Assembly (NCBI GenBank): GCA_031292465.1
Contig: JARLHB010000232.1
Coordinates: 1 to 6,657 of the forward strand
Source of the DNA: Ignavibacteriaceae bacterium
GTDB taxonomy: Bacteria; Bacteroidota; Ignavibacteria; Ignavibacteriales; Ignavibacteriaceae
Reading direction: 5' to 3'
Length of the DNA stretch: 6,657 nt
Shown: positions 1 through 5,988 of the stretch, one piece after another
How the letters are laid out: each line of letters starts with the position of its first letter
Position numbering within the stretch: position 1 is the stretch's first letter
Position numbers and translations under genes: made by a program
The notes under the pieces: model-generated
Told to the model about the DNA's origin: nothing
The model's database searches: none
Seen by the model: the letters and a program-made list of their open reading frames with translations, nothing else

Positions 1-1748
1 AAGTATTTAGCTTTTGATTGTTTGACCGCGAGTTCGAAACTAAAGGCTGATATATGATGGCATTCATCAACAATTATCTGGCCGTACTGTGAAACAATTT
101 CATCAACCTCATGCTTCCTGCTTAACGACTGAATTATTGCTACATCTATGTTCCCGCTTATTCGTCTTTTACCTCCTCCTATTATGCCTATTTCTTTCGG
201 GTCAATCTGCAGAAAACTACTAAGCTTACTTACCCACTGGTCAACTAATTGCTTTCGGTGTACAAGTATAAGTGTGTTTACTTTGCGCTTTGCTATTATA
301 TAAATAGCTGCAATCGTTTTTCCAAACGCAGTAGCAGCGGCAAGAATTCCGGTGTCAAACTTAATTAAGGCATTTACTGCAAGCCTTTGATCTTCTTTTA
401 AATCCCCGAAGAAATTTACTTCAATCAATTTTCCAGAATATCTATTATCAATAATATCCGGCTTAACAGATAGAGAGTTTAATAAATTATTTACGTCATC
501 GATACATCCTCTTGGCAAACCAATATGCTTTGGATAATCATCATGGCAGCTAATAATCCGCGGCTTATTAAACGTAGGCAGCCGCATTGCCTGAGCTTTA
601 TAGAATTCAGGATTCTGAAAGGCAGCCAGCCGGATAAGTGCATTTATAAAAGAAGGAGGCAATCCTTCTTTTTCAATAAATATCTGGTTGCCCAGGACTA
701 TCTTAAGCCGGTCGGGTAATTCCCCTGGTTTAAATAAAAGTCCGGTCTTTTTTACAGGCGCAATGTTCCAGGGCTCTTCACATTCTTCATTAGTTACGGC
801 CTTTACACCCATGACCATTCCGTTTACAGATGCATTTCTGACAATATCTTCAATCTCTGCTTTAGCAAGCCGTCTTATGTTTCCTAAATAATTCCATTGG
901 TCTTTATAAGGGACAAAATGATCATCAATAAAGACACTATTACCATTCTCACGCGCCCTTTTTTGCAACGGTAAAGCAATTAAATTGCCGAAACCGCCTT
1001 TAGGCATAAAATCCTGGCTTGGGAAAAATCTGTCGTATGAATCGAAATTAATTTCAGGCCTTCGTGCCATTGTTAGTGTCAGGATATAAGAGCCTAATTT
1101 CCTTGCAGAAGAAGCCGCGACAGGTTCTGAGAAAAATATCCAAATGTGTCCGCCATTGCCCGAGCGCGATCTTTCAAGTGAAGCAGGAATGTTTAATTCA
1201 CGACAAACTTCAAGAAAAGCAAAGGCATCTGACTGCCAGCTTGATTTGTCAAAATCAACTGCCAAAAAACAGCAACTATCATCCTGAAGTAACGGATATA
1301 CTCCGATTACATAATCATTTTTAGACCAGGATTCGGGATCTAAACCCATTAGATGATTTCGGATTATTTTGTCTGTTACAGGTTTGAAGTTTTGTCTTTG
1401 ACAGTTACTGCATTTAACTTTGGGTTTTTCGCAGATGCCATGAATCCACTCATTATTACATGCAGGCTGATACCCGGATTTTCCTGTTTTTATATTTTCA
1501 AATCTTTTAGGGAAGACATCCATTCTTCCCTTAAATAAACAGAGGAACAGATTGATTTTTTCTTTTTCCGAAGAGTGATTATTTATACCGATCTCATTAT
1601 TGATAGGAAGCGGTACATTTCGAACTTTGTAAGACAAATCTCGTTGCTGTTTTAATGCTAAAATTCTTTCAACCAGTTCCTTACGTCTTTTATTAAGGAA
1701 ATCTAATTCTTCTTCGGCTTTAATGATATTTTGATCTATATCTTCCAT
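1..1748 (-). CDS. TOTE-type primase-helicase (AEP primase + SF2 helicase), C-terminus outside window
   Basis: Read on the minus strand, one uninterrupted frame runs from ATG at 1748 to the window edge (582 residues, no stop). Residues 1-35 are charged and probably coiled coil. FKGRMDVFPKRF (72-83) is followed by a four-Cys cluster (C97, C106, C113, C116) resembling the zinc-binding module of TOTE primases. The primase core shows VDFD (D165 and D167, likely metal ligands) and SGNGGH (H201, catalytic His), then the family-typical GNLIALPLQ. The second half is an SF2 helicase: Walker A ATAFGKT (K477) and DECH box (561-564); helicase domain 2 lies outside. Proteins of this family belong to predicted TOTE conflict systems, thought to make primers and remodel DNA in defence; that role is inference here. 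A possible ribosome site AAGGA sits about 11 nt upstream, a little far. The family assignment is strong; which partner genes accompany it cannot be seen. Confidence 0.9.
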   Translation of the reverse strand, partial: MEDIDQNIIKAEEELDFLNKRRKELVERILALKQQRDLSYKVRNVPLPINNEIGINNHSSEKEKINLFLCLFKGRMDVFPKRFENIKTGKSGYQPACNNEWIHGICEKPKVKCSNCQRQNFKPVTDKIIRNHLMGLDPESWSKNDYVIGVYPLLQDDSCCFLAVDFDKSSWQSDAFAFLEVCRELNIPASLERSRSGNGGHIWIFFSEPVAASSARKLGSYILTLTMARRPEINFDSYDRFFPSQDFMPKGGFGNLIALPLQKRARENGNSVFIDDHFVPYKDQWNYLGNIRRLAKAEIEDIVRNASVNGMVMGVKAVTNEECEEPWNIAPVKKTGLLFKPGELPDRLKIVLGNQIFIEKEGLPPSFINALIRLAAFQNPEFYKAQAMRLPTFNKPRIISCHDDYPKHIGLPRGCIDDVNNLLNSLSVKPDIIDNRYSGKLIEVNFFGDLKEDQRLAVNALIKFDTGILAAATAFGKTIAAIYIIAKRKVNTLILVHRKQLVDQWVSKLSSFLQIDPKEIGIIGGGKRRISGNIDVAIIQSLSRKHEVDEIVSQYGQIIVDECHHISAFSFELAVKQSKAKY

Positions 1749-1780
1749 TTTGAAGTTTATCCTTAGAATTACGAGAAATT

Positions 1781-1809
1781 ATTATTGGCAATGTATGAAT
1801 TTTTCCCAA
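1781..1809 (-). promoter_or_regulatory. possible promoter of the primase-helicase gene
   Basis: On the minus strand TTGGGA (1809-1804) and AATAAT (1786-1781) are separated by 17 nt, about 30 nt before the ATG. The match to sigma70 is moderate and the DNA is AT-rich, so it may be chance. The rest of 1749-1901 holds only AT-rich sequence, including a 12-bp palindrome AAATAATTATTT. Confidence 0.25.
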
Positions 1810-1901
1810 AATCCATAGTACGGCAAAATAATTATTTAGTAGGATTAACTGATATTTTATAAATTTATACTACTGATAAACGCAAATATTTAATATTGCT
1901 A

Positions 1902-2144
1902 ATGATGACAGTTAAACAACTTTAAAAAATAATCCGTACTGCTGAAGGAATTCAAGTTGAGTTTAAAAGTTCTTACTTCAAGCTTAGTAGGGATGTCTTT
2001 GAATCGATATGTGCATTCTTAAACCGTAACGGAGGACATCTTTTACTTGGTGTTACAAATAATGGTGACATAGAAGGTGTGCTGGAGGGCTCAGTCAGCA
2101 GAATTATTGATAGTCTTATAAATAAATGCTCTTTTGGGATATAA
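1902..2144 (+). pseudogene. Schlafen/AlbA_2 domain gene remnant
   Basis: The frame starts ATG ATG ACA, meets TAA at 1923-1925 after seven codons, then stays open to TAA at 2142-2144. After the stop it reads EGIQVEFKSS, then ESICAFLNRNGGHLLLGVTN and NGDIEGV. This is the conserved start of the AlbA_2 (Schlafen, divergent AAA_4) domain: a VEFK strand, a helix ending in A-F-x-N, and the GG-x-LLLGV-x-x-xG-xI-xGV core. Full proteins of this family usually continue for several hundred residues, often with a C-terminal helix-turn-helix; here the similarity ends soon after SVSRIIDSLIN. The early nonsense codon and missing remainder make it a truncated relic. Read-through or an alternative start cannot be excluded but would give only about 70 residues. 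Confidence 0.75.
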
Positions 2145-2174
2145 TTAAAAAGTATATTATAGTAGGTCAATTAT

Positions 2175-2215
2175 TGGTTTACAAAATGAATTATTTTATA
2201 TATATTTGTAAACCA
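2175..2215 (+). promoter_or_regulatory. promoter with overlapping palindromic operator for the XRE-ImmA/mazF operon
   Basis: TGGTTTACAAA (2175-2185) and its exact reverse complement TTTGTAAACCA (2205-2215) form an 11-bp perfect inverted repeat with a 19-bp spacer. The same stretch holds TTTACA (2178-2183), 17 nt, then TATATT (2201-2206), a good sigma70-like promoter. The second box also fits TAnnTTTG (2201-2208), a Bacteroidota-like -7 element. Transcription would begin near 2213, about 20 nt before the ATG at 2233. A repressor bound to both arms would cover the promoter, as expected for autoregulation by the HTH antitoxin; the binding itself is inferred. Confidence 0.6.
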
Positions 2216-2232
2216 TCAAATAATTGTTATTT

Positions 2233-3402
2233 ATGTTAAGTCAAAGGATTAAACAGTTTCGGTTAGCCAAAGGCTATTCATTAGATGAGCTAGTAGCTGC
2301 GACTGGAGGTATTGTTTCTAAAGTTTCGCTTTCTAAATATGAACGAAACTTAATGAAGCCGTCAAATAAAGTATTAATTGCAATTGCAAAAGCTCTTGGG
2401 GTTAAAGTAATAAATTTAGCCCTCCCCTCTAATCTTGTGTTTAAATTTATTGCATATCGAAAGGGTTCGGGGCTTACTAATAACGAACAAATCAAGGTAG
2501 AAAGTCTTGTTAGTTCAATAATAGAAGATAGGGTTAAAATACAGGATTTACTTTATCCTTTAGTAAAACCAAATCTCCCTGTAAAAAAATACAAAATTAA
2601 TTCTTTAGAAGAAGTTGAAAATGCTTCAGTTGATTTAAGAAAAATATGGGAACTAGGTCTAGATCCCATTGGTAACATGACACAACTTTTAGAAAATAAT
2701 TTTGTCCATGTATTGTCTATTAATCATGAAAAATCATTTGATGGTATTTCAGCATTGGTCTATACTGGCAATAAAAAATTAAAATCCGCCGTGGTAGTTT
2801 CCAAGAATAATATTCCAGGAGAACGTCAAAGGCTTAATCTTTCGCATGAATTAGGGCACATCGTATTAGATATATCCGAAAATTTAGATGAGGAAAAGGC
2901 AGCATTTAGATTCGGAGGAGCTTTATTGGCACCGAAAGAAACAATCCTAAAAGTTGTAGGTTCTCACCGAGAGCACTTTCAATTGCAAGAATTATTAATC
3001 CTTAAGCAAATATTTGGCATTAGTATTCAAGCGCTTCTGTTTCGCTTGCTCGATCTTAAAGTTATTTCAAAAATTTCTTTTTCAAATTGGTATAAAACTA
3101 TCAATAAAAACAATTGGAAAAGAAATGAGCCGAGCCCTATGAAAGAAGAAAAATCACATTGGTTCGAAACTAATGTCCTTCATTCTTTCTCGGAAGGTTT
3201 AATTAGTTCAGAAGAAGCTGCACGTTTATTGGGTAATGAAATAGCTCCACAGAAACTTTCTCTTATAAAAAAGAAAGAATTCCTAAAACTTTCTGCAAGT
3301 GATAGAGGAAAAATTCTTTCTGAACAAGCCGAGAAATTGCTTAGTTATTATATAACTAGCAATGAATGGAAAGAATTTGGAGGTGATTTGGTTGGATATT
3401 AA
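2233..3402 (+). CDS. XRE-HTH / ImmA-IrrE metallopeptidase antitoxin with MazF-antitoxin-like tail
   Basis: This 389-residue protein is the probable antitoxin and autorepressor of the downstream MazF. Residues 1-62 form a Cro/cI-type helix-turn-helix (QRIKQFRLAKGYSLDELV, then SKYERNLMKPSNKVL). Residues about 140-235 form an ImmA/IrrE (COG2856) domain with the zinc-peptidase motif HELGH (205-209); the third ligand is probably E220 or E221 in DEEKAAFRFGGALLAP. Residues 237-345 match the helical region that usually follows in this family. The last 40 residues (350-389: LKLSASDRGKIL, EQAEKL, NEWKEFGGDLVGY) resemble short antitoxins that normally precede PemK/MazF genes. The ATG at 2233 was chosen because the HTH begins there; an in-frame TTG at 2224 would add three residues. 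No clear Shine-Dalgarno precedes either. The stop overlaps mazF. The domain calls are firm; that the peptidase domain is active or acts in toxin control is inference. Confidence 0.9.
   Translation: MLSQRIKQFRLAKGYSLDELVAATGGIVSKVSLSKYERNLMKPSNKVLIAIAKALGVKVINLALPSNLVFKFIAYRKGSGLTNNEQIKVESLVSSIIEDRVKIQDLLYPLVKPNLPVKKYKINSLEEVENASVDLRKIWELGLDPIGNMTQLLENNFVHVLSINHEKSFDGISALVYTGNKKLKSAVVVSKNNIPGERQRLNLSHELGHIVLDISENLDEEKAAFRFGGALLAPKETILKVVGSHREHFQLQELLILKQIFGISIQALLFRLLDLKVISKISFSNWYKTINKNNWKRNEPSPMKEEKSHWFETNVLHSFSEGLISSEEAARLLGNEIAPQKLSLIKKKEFLKLSASDRGKILSEQAEKLLSYYITSNEWKEFGGDLVGY
3379..3394 (+). promoter_or_regulatory. strong Shine-Dalgarno fixing a TTG start for mazF
   Basis: GGAGGTGAT at 3379-3387 is an extended match to the 16S anti-Shine-Dalgarno and lies inside the antitoxin coding sequence. 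The TTG at 3392 follows at normal spacing, whereas the in-frame ATG at 3362 lies upstream of this site. The arrangement implies toxin translation coupled to that of the antitoxin. Confidence 0.75.
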
Positions 3403-3757
3403 ATCGTCTGATATAAAACGGGGTGAAATTTGGAAGGTGAATTTTGACCCTACGATAGGTGCCGAAATAAAAAAGCAACGTCCTGCTGTTGTTATTAGTT
3501 CTAATTCTATAGGTAAACTTCCTTTCAAAATCATTGCACCACTTACTGGTTGGCAATCTAGTTTTGAAGATACAATTTGGCATGTAAAAATCGAACCTGA
3601 TAATAAAAATAACCTTACTAAAACATCCGCCGTTGATGCTCTTCAAATTCGTGGGGTTGATATTCAACGTTTTATTTCACCAAAGATGGGGGACTTAACT
3701 CAAGATCAGATTGATGAAATAACTGCTGCTTTAGCATCTATTATTGAATTACAATGA
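3392..3757 (+). CDS. mazF: PemK/MazF-family toxin (mRNA endoribonuclease)
   Basis: This 121-residue protein is the usual MazF length. These toxins are small SH3-like-fold RNases that cut mRNA at short sequences and stop growth when free of antitoxin. It opens with IKRGEIWKVNFDPTIGAEIK, then KKQRPAVVIS, where R30 corresponds to the catalytic Arg, and IAPLTGW, where T52 corresponds to the catalytic Thr; the C-terminal helix LTQDQIDEITAAL is typical. Nothing suggests inactivation. TTG 3392 is preferred over ATG 3362 because of the Shine-Dalgarno at 3379-3387 and because the family begins just before IKRGE. It overlaps the antitoxin stop by 11 nt, so the two genes form one operon and are probably translationally coupled. 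No convincing terminator follows. Cleavage specificity cannot be read from sequence. Confidence 0.92.
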   Translation: MDIKSSDIKRGEIWKVNFDPTIGAEIKKQRPAVVISSNSIGKLPFKIIAPLTGWQSSFEDTIWHVKIEPDNKNNLTKTSAVDALQIRGVDIQRFISPKMGDLTQDQIDEITAALASIIELQ

Positions 3758-3803
3758 AAGTTATTATAACTTGCAAACAAATATGGTATTCATAGTTTTG
3801 TTT
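3758..3803. repeat. AT-rich inverted repeats after mazF
   Basis: AAGTTAT-T-ATAACTT (3758-3772) directly follows the mazF stop and is a 7+1+7 dyad. AAACAAA (3775-3781) and TTTGTTT (3797-3803) form a second short stem. Both lack G+C pairs and neither is followed by a clear U-run, so terminator function is doubtful. Confidence 0.3.
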
Positions 3804-3866
3804 ATTCATTCTATCCCAAATAAAACTGAATATTTAATTCAATAGAAATTACCTGTTAGTCAGCCC

Positions 3867-4018
3867 TTAAAAAAACCATTTTTTTTGCATATACACATTC
3901 TCTCTTATCTGTTCAATTTTCTCCTCATCACTTATTCCCAACCTGGCTTTTATGATCATCGTTCCTATGGCTATACGTCCGTCTGTCCTATTATTTCCGG
4001 CAACAATTCACTATACAG
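3867..4018 (-). pseudogene. DDE transposase N-terminal remnant (DUF772-like, IS5/IS1182-type)
   Basis: On the minus strand a frame ending at TAA 3867-3869 reads GRIAIGTMIIKARLGISDEE followed by KIEQIRENVYMQ. This is the conserved N-terminal DUF772-type segment of IS5/IS1182-like transposases (usually ...SDEET-EQIRENPYLQYF). Just upstream LYSELLPEIIGQTD appears in a different frame, so a single-base frameshift lies near 3980. After VYMQ the similarity collapses into KKWFF and a stop, beside A and T homopolymer runs. No DDE catalytic domain or terminal inverted repeats are seen, so only about 50 codons of a dead element remain. It lies just before the broken HicB-like gene and may mark a past insertion or deletion event. 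Exact IS family is uncertain. Confidence 0.7.
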
Positions 4019-4027
4019 GATTGAAAC

Positions 4028-4365
4028 ATGGTAAACAGAATATTAAAAGGAAATATGAAACTCAAAATTGAAGTGGCCATCTTAAAAGAAGACGATTATT
4101 ATGTAGCATATTGTCCTGCATTATAATTATCCGCATACGGCGATACAGAAGATAAAGCAAAGAAGTCTTTTAATGAAGAAGTGGCTATTCTTTTAGATGA
4201 AACGCGCCAACGCGGCACTCTGGAAAAATATTTAATAAATAACGGGTGGACACTCCAATTAAAGAGTTACAAGCCTCCAAGAACGAGCGCAAAGACGTTG
4301 GATTCACTTATTAAATCGCAAGCCAGGGTTGTAAGTCAGAGAGCATACACATCCCGGTTTGTTAG
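4028..4365 (+). pseudogene. HicB-like antitoxin, broken by a nonsense codon and probable frameshift
   Basis: From ATG 4028, or ATG 4055 (preceded by AAAGGA), the frame reads MKLKIEVAILKEDDYYVAYC and PAL, then TAA at 4124-4126, then LSAYGDTEDKAKKSF, EVAILLDETRQRGTLEKYL and NNGWTL. This is the HicB-like (COG1598) fold: first strand with YYVAYCPAL-E-LS, then YGDT-EEA and the RGTLEKYL-x-x-GW tail. The stop stands where the family normally has a residue such as Glu, so one substitution broke the gene. Near the end another frame reads ESIHIPV and stops at TAG 4363-4365, resembling the family's usual C-terminal IPV strand, so a frameshift near 4320-4340 is likely. Without it the frame drifts to 4420, into the neighbouring remnant. 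No HicA toxin is adjacent. HicB normally neutralises the HicA RNase; this copy should be non-functional. Confidence 0.75.
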
Positions 4366-4387
4366 ATGGGCACCAAGTCTGTTTATA

Positions 4388-4789
4388 TTAGAATATTTCG
4401 AAAGTTCCTTGTGTTTCTAATTTTAGAGGTAAACGGTAATGAGTCCAGCTTAATTCATTTCTTAGATAACTCTTTAATTCAGGCAATTCACTACGAACTG
4501 TTTGATTAATCGCTAATTCATCCTTTTTAGATTAGTGACAATGAGGCACTAATTGGAAATGTTACTTAAAAAAGTCTCATGTTCCGTAAATTTGAAGCAT
4601 CAAACCCTTTACCGAAATCTTTTGATAATCGTGAAGATAATTCCGTTTTAAGATAACTGACGTAACCATACTTCTCTTCCCTTTTTGTTCTTCTTCAACT
4701 ATAAACCATCCTATATTCCAATAAACCTCGCTCGATAGTAATCTGCTTATAGATCCTTGTTAAAATAAACTTTCCTGCCTGTTTTCTAT
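4388..4789 (-). pseudogene. DUF1016/YhcG-type PDDEXK nuclease, N-terminal domain remnant
   Basis: Minus-strand pieces in two frames line up in order with the DUF1016 N-terminal domain of YhcG-like proteins. Piece 1 (about 4789-4676) gives YWNIGWFIVEEEQKGK with an internal TAA at 4762-4760. Piece 2 (4670 downward, shifted frame) gives YGYVSYLKTELSSRLSKDFG, then KGFDASNLRNMRLF and a TAA at 4568-4566 where Tyr is expected, then VTFPIS. Piece 3 (about 4540-4388, back in the first frame) gives ELSWTHYRLPLKLE and ends at TAA 4390. The usual signatures are IG-x-x-IVEEEQ-GK, LS-x-L-x-x-FG-x-GFS-x-x-NLRNMR-FY and LSWTHYR-LL. The C-terminal PDDEXK nuclease domain is absent. With at least two stops and two frameshifts it is dead. 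It is convergent with the HicB-like relic. Confidence 0.75.
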
Positions 4790-4893
4790 ACTAAAATTTT
4801 CATTTGGCCTAAATGGATTATTTAACCATTCTGTTAATAAAATCTTTAAAAAACACACCTTACTGACTTTTCGGAAAACGTTATTGTCGAAGT

Positions 4894-5544
4894 CTATAAG
4901 AGCATGGGGACTTCGGATACAAAGAATTGCTTAATCTCATCCCATGAAACAGGGATAAGCATATCAGGCATTGGTTCTGATTCAGCATCTGCAAAATAAG
5001 TTAGTGATTTAAGGATATGAACATTGTTATAAGGAGTCAGTGAAAATTTTTGCCTGAAAAGTCCAAATAGTTCCGATAAAGGAAACTTCTTTGCAACTAT
5101 GTATAAATCCACAAAATCCCGTTTTGTACCTCTACTGCTTATCGCACTTATCTTCATACAGGCAATATCCCGTTCATCAGCAACCTGTATATATATACCC
5201 GTTTCTGGCTGGTACTGCTTTGGTTCATAGAGAAGCGGATAGGTATATCCCAGAAAACTTATTTTAATTCCCTTTAGGATAATATGGAGAGTATATTCGT
5301 CCTTTGCAACAATCTTCAGTCCAGATAATCCCTGTAACTTTTGTAACAGAATTTCCTCATTAAATAGCTCTTGACTGAAGAAATCAAAATCACGGGATAG
5401 ACGGTGACCAAGCATAAGCGCCAATCCAGTGCCTCCTGCAAGATAAAATTGCGGAAACAGCAATTTACGCTTCAACTCAACCAGAATTTCATCCGAGGCA
5501 AACGGAAGAATTTCCTTATGCCAGAAAAATTTATTGTTATCCAT
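4894..5544 (-). CDS. AbiEii/AbiGii-type nucleotidyltransferase toxin
   Basis: This 216-residue protein belongs to the AbiEii/AbiGii (MNT-like, DUF1814) nucleotidyltransferases. Family members act as growth-inhibiting toxins in abortive infection; characterised MenT relatives transfer nucleotides to tRNA 3' ends. LAGGTGLALMLGHRLSRDFD (35-54) holds the GG-T motif (G37, G38) and metal-binding D52 and D54, followed by FFS. KISAISSRGTKRDFVDLY (131-148) is the second conserved block, with K131 and the RDFxDLY element. The length is in the usual range and no key residue is missing. ATG 5544 is the start nearest the upstream stop, leaving 15 nt between genes, so it is co-transcribed with the 5560-5826 gene. 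Its ribosome site is weak (GAGAA). The substrate is unknown; the family call is strong. Confidence 0.88.
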   Translation of the reverse strand: MDNNKFFWHKEILPFASDEILVELKRKLLFPQFYLAGGTGLALMLGHRLSRDFDFFSQELFNEEILLQKLQGLSGLKIVAKDEYTLHIILKGIKISFLGYTYPLLYEPKQYQPETGIYIQVADERDIACMKISAISSRGTKRDFVDLYIVAKKFPLSELFGLFRQKFSLTPYNNVHILKSLTYFADAESEPMPDMLIPVSWDEIKQFFVSEVPMLL

Positions 5545-5559
5545 ATGATTGTTTCTCTA

Positions 5560-5826
5560 TTATTTGCGTAATACGGCAATATCATCGAAAGGAATGCCAA
5601 ATATGATTGCCCAAAAATTTGCAGATTTGGGAGATAGCTTTCTATCTGATTTGACTATTTTTCTAATTTCTGATTCTGCGAAGCAACCTTTTAGCCAGGC
5701 GATTGCTTCTTCATCCCCAAACTCAAGGACACGTCCAATAGTATACTCGGGATAATCGAAAGGATTGAACATTTCTACATTAATATCCCAAAAAAGATGC
5801 TGTAAGTTTTTAGGCATTTGTTTCAT
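5560..5826 (-). CDS. DUF6922-type protein, putative antitoxin of the AbiEii-like toxin
   Basis: This 88-residue protein reads LFWDINVEMFNP near residue 11, then YTIGRVLEFGDEEAIAWL and RKLSPKSANFWAIIFGIP. These are hallmarks of a small family (DUF6922) repeatedly encoded just before AbiEii-type nucleotidyltransferases. The first-gene position and 15-nt spacing fit an antitoxin, possibly also acting as repressor; I see no classical helix-turn-helix, so the role rests on context. ATG 5826 is supported by AAGG five nucleotides upstream and by a near-consensus promoter at 5855-5883. No sign of damage is visible. Family recognition is from memory of the characteristic LEFGDEE and SPKSANFWA motifs. 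Confidence 0.78.
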   Translation of the reverse strand: MKQMPKNLQHLFWDINVEMFNPFDYPEYTIGRVLEFGDEEAIAWLKGCFAESEIRKIVKSDRKLSPKSANFWAIIFGIPFDDIAVLRK

Positions 5827-5854
5827 AGATACCTTATATAGAATTTCTCTTTAT

Positions 5855-5883
5855 ATTATAGAGCATAAATCAAATTGAGTCAA
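5855..5883 (-). promoter_or_regulatory. sigma70-type promoter of the DUF6922/AbiEii operon
   Basis: On the minus strand TTGACT (5883-5878) and a perfect TATAAT (5860-5855) are separated by 17 nt. Transcription would begin near 5848, giving a leader of about 22 nt with AAGG before the ATG at 5826. CTCTATAATATAAAGAG over the -10 box is an imperfect dyad that could serve as an operator. Confidence 0.65.
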
Positions 5884-5988
5884 TATTTTGAACTAAAAGA
5901 CAATCCGACATCAATACCTTATTAAATAACTTTTAAAGATACATATTTTGTAATTCTTTTGAAAAGGAGTTAGATATTTGGTAGCGCC

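Noticed and set aside
525..1538. Several plus-strand frames of 61-86 codons
   Set aside because: All lie opposite the continuous, motif-rich primase-helicase frame on the minus strand; they are shadows.
3283..3667. Minus-strand frames of 83 and 103 codons
   Set aside because: They are antisense to the antitoxin 3' end and to mazF, which carry clear family motifs.
3867..3890. A-run / T-run hairpin (AAAAAAA-CCA-TTTTTTT) considered as a mazF terminator
   Set aside because: The stem has no G+C pairs, it lies 110 nt after the gene, and the sequence is explained by the decayed transposase end.
4888..4915. Inverted repeat CGAAGTC / GACTTCG over the AbiEii stop codon, considered as a terminator
   Set aside because: The 14-nt loop is large and no T-run follows on the minus strand.
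4760..4920. Minus-strand frame open for about 50 codons overlapping the toxin's C-terminus (IDFDNNVFRKVSK ... EWLNNPFRPNENF)
   Set aside because: No start codon and no recognised motif; it runs straight into the DUF1016 remnant and is most likely chance.
5549..5755. Plus-strand 68-codon frame
   Set aside because: Antisense to the DUF6922-type gene, whose motifs, ribosome site and promoter are on the other strand.
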